From Paraburkholderia sp. CNPSo 3274 (GTDB taxonomy: Bacteria > Pseudomonadota > Gammaproteobacteria > Burkholderiales > Burkholderiaceae): a stretch of 64,000 nucleotides of DNA. Under the pieces are notes generated by a model. That model made no database searches. It saw nothing but the letters and a program-made list of their open reading frames with translations, and was not told the origin of the DNA. The stretch lies in assembly GCF_024206475.1 (NCBI RefSeq), contig NZ_JAMBPR010000042.1:1-64000 (forward strand), in the 5' to 3' direction. Positions 61,005 through 64,000 of this stretch are shown here, piece by piece. A program made the position numbers and the translations under genes. Within the stretch, counting starts at the first letter, position 1, and the number at the start of each line of letters is the position of its first letter.

Positions 61005-61448
61005 ATGCAATTCACACTGAACGACCGGCTCTTCGAGTTCGAAGGCGATCCGGATACGCCCCTGCTTTGGGTGATCCGCGAGTCAGCAGGACTGACGGGC
61101 ACCAAGTACGGCTGCGGCATCGGCGCATGCGGGGCCTGCACCGTGCACCTCGAAGGCGAGGCGACGCGCTCGTGCGTACTGCCTGTCTCGGCGGTAGCGG
61201 GCCGCCGTATCACGACCATCGAGGGCCTTGCGCCAGAAACCTCGCATCCGGTGCAACAGGCCTGGATCGCGAAGGATGTGCCGCAATGCGGCTATTGCCA
61301 GTCCGGCATGGTGATGGCCGTTGCCGCGCTGCTCAAGCAGCATCCGCATCCCACCGAGGCGCAGATCGACCAGGGCGTGACGAACCTGTGCCGCTGCGCG
61401 ACCTATCACCGAATTCGCGAGGCTATTCATGTCGCAGCGAATTCCTGA
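61005..61448 (+). CDS. Two-[2Fe-2S] subunit of a molybdenum hydroxylase (IorA-like)
   Basis: A 147-residue iron-sulfur subunit of the xanthine oxidase family. Plant-type cluster ligands Cys37, Cys42, Cys45, Cys57; second cluster Cys95, Cys98, Cys129, Cys131. It is like the small subunit of isoquinoline 1-oxidoreductase and nicotinate or aldehyde dehydrogenases without FAD subunit. GGGAGACAG precedes the ATG. It ends 20 bp inside the start of the large-subunit gene. The electron acceptor is probably the cytochrome c at 63729. Confidence 0.94.
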   Translation: MQFTLNDRLFEFEGDPDTPLLWVIRESAGLTGTKYGCGIGACGACTVHLEGEATRSCVLPVSAVAGRRITTIEGLAPETSHPVQQAWIAKDVPQCGYCQSGMVMAVAALLKQHPHPTEAQIDQGVTNLCRCATYHRIREAIHVAANS

Positions 61449-63687
61449 GCGCACGCAAGGCGCGGGCGACGCGCACCGCGAAAGCCGCCGCGACTTCCTC
61501 AAGACCGGTCTCGCGTTTGCGGGCAGCCTCGTGCTGCCGCTCGCGTTCAGCGAGCAGGTGAGCGCAGCGGAGGACGGGACGCGCTTTCGCGAGATCAACG
61601 ACTGGGTGCGTGTCGATCCGGACGGCCGGACGATCATCGGGCTCTCGCAGGCCGAAGTGGGGCAGGGCGTCTACACCGGCTTGCCGCAGGTGCTGGCCGA
61701 CGAAATGGACGCCGACTGGCGGCGCGTGAGCGTGCAGTTCGTGACGGGGCGCGACGCGTATCGCATCGCGGCGGCAAACGAGCATCCGCAGCAGTTCGTG
61801 GGCGCCTCGATGTCGGTCACGATGTTCACGCAGCGTCTGCGCATGGCAGGCGCGCAGGCGCGCGAGGTGTTTCTCGCGGCGGGAGCGCGGCGTCTGGGCG
61901 TACGGCCCACGCAGTGTGCGACGAAGACCGGTCGTGTGATCCATCTGCAAACGGGGCGCTCGATCGGCTACGGCGAACTGCTTGCGGACGCCGCGAAACT
62001 GCCGCTGAATCCGCAGCCGCGCCTGAAGGCCGAGTCGGCGCGCACGCTCATTGGTCAGCCGTTGCACAAGCTCGACGCGCCGGCCAAGGTGAACGGCAGC
62101 GCGATATTCGGCATCGACGTGCAGGTGCCCGGCATGCTGATCGGTGCGGTGAAAATGGCACCCACGCTCAACGGCACACCTCGCGCCGTGCGCAACCGCG
62201 ATACGGTGCGCGCGCTGGCTGGTGTGGTCGAAGTGGTGCAGGCGAAAGACGCCGTGATCGTCGTGGCCAATACGTACTGGCAGGCCAAAAAGGCTTGCGA
62301 CGCGCTCGACGTGCAGTGGGAAGATGGCGCCCCGCCCGCAGACAGCGCGACGATACTCGCTGAGCGCCAGGCCGCGCTGATGTCGGAGCAAGCGGTAGTG
62401 GCGACGCGCATTGGCGACGCGAGCGCGCGGTTCGAAGCCGCGCATAACTCAAACCGCGCACACGGCGCACACAGCGCTCACGGCGCGCCGGCAGCCGGCC
62501 GGCTGATCGAAGCCGATTACCACACGCCCTATATCGTTCACGCCACCATGGAGCCCGTGAACGCCACGGTGCACGTGCGCGAGCACGACATCGAAGTGTG
62601 GGGTCCGATCCAGGGGCAGGACAAGGTGCGCTGGGCGCTCTCCGCCATCTTCAAGGTGCCGTCGGAGAAGGTGATTGTGAACACAACGTTCATCGGCGGC
62701 AGCTTCGGGCGCAAGTACGTGCCCGACTTCGTGATCCATGCGGCTGTCGCCTCGAAGGCGGTGGGCCGGCCGGTCAAGGTGATCCGTTCGCGCGAGGACG
62801 ATATCCGCCACGGTTTCTACCGGCCCGGCGTTTCGGCGCGCATGCGCGCGGTGCTCGGTCCCGATGGCTACCCGAGCGCCATGCATCTGCGTGTGGTGGG
62901 GCAATCGCTCTACTGGTCGATCAAGCGCGACTACTTCGAAAAGGCGGGCGGCTGGGACGAAACCATGCTCGACGGCCTTTACGACCTCGGCTACTCGGTG
63001 CCGGATCTGCTCGTCGATTCGGTGAGCGTCGATCAGCACATTCCCGTGAGCTTCATGCGCAGCGTGGGCAGCACGTCCAGCGTCTTTTTTCTCGAGAGCT
63101 TCATCAACGAACTCGCACACGCGGCGCGCATCGACCCGCTCGACTACCGCCGCACGCTGCTGCGTGACGATCCGCTTGCGCTGCGCGTGCTCGATCGCAC
63201 AGCGGCGCGGGCGAACTGGACGCGCAGGCCGGCAGCGGGCGTGTACCGCGGCCTCGCGTACTGCCTCTATACGGGCCGCGGCGGCGCGTTCACGACCTAC
63301 GTCGCCACCATCGTCGAGCTGCGCATGGTGGAAGGCCACGCGAAACTCGAACGCGTGGTGTGCGGCGTCGATTGCGGGCAGGCCATCAATCCCACGCTGA
63401 TCCGCGAGATGGTCGAGGGCGGCATCGGCTTCGCGCTCACCAACACGTTCAAGAGCGAAATCACGTTCAAGGACGGCGCGGTGGTCCAGGAGAACTTCGC
63501 CGACTATCCGCTCCTGTATCTCTCGCAGATGCCGAAGATCGAGGTCGAGATCGTGGAGAGCGACCGTGCGCCGCAAGGCTGCGGCGAAGTGGCGCTGCCG
63601 CCTGTCGCGCCCGCCGTGGCCGCCGCGCTTTTCGAAGCGACGGGCGCACGCCTGCGCACCATGCCGCTCGAGCAGCCGCTAGCCTGA
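61429..63687 (+). CDS. Molybdopterin-binding large subunit of a periplasmic Mo hydroxylase (IorB-like)
   Basis: A 752-residue catalytic subunit. A Tat signal, SRRDFLKTGLAFAGS, is near residues 19-33, so the complex is exported folded to the periplasm, with the small subunit carried along. QAEVGQGVYTGLPQVLADEM, MEPVNATV, GGSFGRKYVPDF and CGVDCGQAINP (Mo cofactor regions) are family marks, and GEVALPPVAPA holds the catalytic Glu near residue 722. Family members hydroxylate N-heteroaromatics or aldehydes. A His/Ala-rich insertion (NRAHGAHSAHGAPAAG near 342-357) is unusual. Substrate unknown. Confidence 0.93.
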   Translation: MSQRIPERTQGAGDAHRESRRDFLKTGLAFAGSLVLPLAFSEQVSAAEDGTRFREINDWVRVDPDGRTIIGLSQAEVGQGVYTGLPQVLADEMDADWRRVSVQFVTGRDAYRIAAANEHPQQFVGASMSVTMFTQRLRMAGAQAREVFLAAGARRLGVRPTQCATKTGRVIHLQTGRSIGYGELLADAAKLPLNPQPRLKAESARTLIGQPLHKLDAPAKVNGSAIFGIDVQVPGMLIGAVKMAPTLNGTPRAVRNRDTVRALAGVVEVVQAKDAVIVVANTYWQAKKACDALDVQWEDGAPPADSATILAERQAALMSEQAVVATRIGDASARFEAAHNSNRAHGAHSAHGAPAAGRLIEADYHTPYIVHATMEPVNATVHVREHDIEVWGPIQGQDKVRWALSAIFKVPSEKVIVNTTFIGGSFGRKYVPDFVIHAAVASKAVGRPVKVIRSREDDIRHGFYRPGVSARMRAVLGPDGYPSAMHLRVVGQSLYWSIKRDYFEKAGGWDETMLDGLYDLGYSVPDLLVDSVSVDQHIPVSFMRSVGSTSSVFFLESFINELAHAARIDPLDYRRTLLRDDPLALRVLDRTAARANWTRRPAAGVYRGLAYCLYTGRGGAFTTYVATIVELRMVEGHAKLERVVCGVDCGQAINPTLIREMVEGGIGFALTNTFKSEITFKDGAVVQENFADYPLLYLSQMPKIEVEIVESDRAPQGCGEVALPPVAPAVAAALFEATGARLRTMPLEQPLA

Positions 63688-63728
63688 AATCGAATCCCTG
63701 TTTCATCCCCACAAAAAGGCTTTAATCC

Positions 63729-64000
63729 ATGATTCGTCTTCCTCATTTCATCGCGCCGCTCGCGGTTGCCGTGCTCGCCCAGAGCGCGTTTGCCGAGCCC
63801 GCCGTGGATATCGCGCGTGCACGCCAGATCGCCACACAGCATGCCTGCTTCGGCTGTCACGCCGTGGACAAGAAGCTCGTCGGCCCCGCATACCGCGACG
63901 TGGCCGCGCGCTACGCGGGCAAGCCGGGCGCGGCGAGCGCGCTCGTCGCGCATATCCAGAACGGCAGTTCGGGCAACTGGGGCTCCATACCCATGCCGCC
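63729..64000 (+). CDS. c-type cytochrome, truncated by window end
   Basis: The first 90 codons are visible: a signal peptide (to about residue 22, QSAFA) and a heme-binding CFGCH at residues 40-44, with the class I fold (VGPAYRDVAARYAGK). The distal Met region begins near the window end (SSGNWGSIPMPP). It is probably a cytochrome c551/c5-like electron acceptor for the upstream Mo hydroxylase, 41 bp away, which needs a periplasmic acceptor because it has no FAD subunit. The gene continues beyond 64000. Confidence 0.9.
   Translation, partial: MIRLPHFIAPLAVAVLAQSAFAEPAVDIARARQIATQHACFGCHAVDKKLVGPAYRDVAARYAGKPGAASALVAHIQNGSSGNWGSIPMP

Noticed and set aside
62452..62486. Short repeat array in the Mo hydroxylase gene as possible CRISPR or regulatory repeat
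   Set aside because: It is an in-frame imperfect codon repeat with no spacers.

Overview
The window looks like a chromosomal segment of a Burkholderiaceae bacterium, most likely Paraburkholderia or a close relative. This is inferred from high GC content, a Burkholderia-type general porin, a monomeric NADP isocitrate dehydrogenase, a nitrate reductase fused to a sulfite-reductase-type flavoprotein, many LysR and IclR regulators, and dense catabolic operons. No tRNA, rRNA or CRISPR array was seen.

Layout. 1-1.64 kb: an IS256-type element end, a 33-codon remnant of a thiamine-diphosphate enzyme, and a divergent LysR gene broken by one stop codon. 1.75-8.5 kb: an envelope and efflux group on the minus strand (lipoprotein, beta-barrel protein, two-helix K+ channel, DUF2955 protein, HlyD adaptor, NodT outer-membrane factor, AI-2E-type permease). 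8.8-20.6 kb: a small cysteine-rich secreted protein, then nitrate assimilation: a soluble PilJ/MCP-like protein, an MFS nitrate transporter, cobA for siroheme, nirB, nirD and the fused nitrate reductase. 21-31.3 kb: LysR, a phosphoesterase, ilvD, a VirK/YbjX gene, icd, marR with a small membrane gene, and a chloroperoxidase-like hydrolase. 31.6-43.8 kb: LysR with a fluoroacetate-dehalogenase-like hydrolase, leuCD paralogues, two transporters, a hydroxypyruvate-isomerase-like gene, a TctDE-like two-component system, an orphan substrate-binding protein and an MFS transporter. 43.9-64 kb: two small genes, an IclR regulator, a porin, a 14-gene operon built around a three-component Rieske oxygenase, and the start of a molybdenum hydroxylase operon (IorAB-like plus cytochrome c) that continues beyond the window.

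The most informative regulatory find is in the nitrate region. Both the sensor/transporter operon and nirB have a sigma54 promoter (GG-N10-GC), an NtrC-like site about 110 bp upstream, and a leader with two hexaloop hairpins (A at loop position 1, G at position 4), the second overlapping an intrinsic terminator. This is the architecture of ANTAR (NasR/NasT) antitermination. The ANTAR protein itself is not in the window.

The most interesting metabolic find is the Rieske/extradiol/TPP-enzyme/aspartate-dehydrogenase-like operon (47.2-60.6 kb). A palindrome close to TTCCATATATGGAA occurs just downstream of likely promoters for this operon, for the divergent porin, and for the molybdenum hydroxylase. 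This suggests one IclR-type regulon covering uptake, hydroxylation and ring cleavage of an unidentified, possibly N-containing, aromatic substrate.
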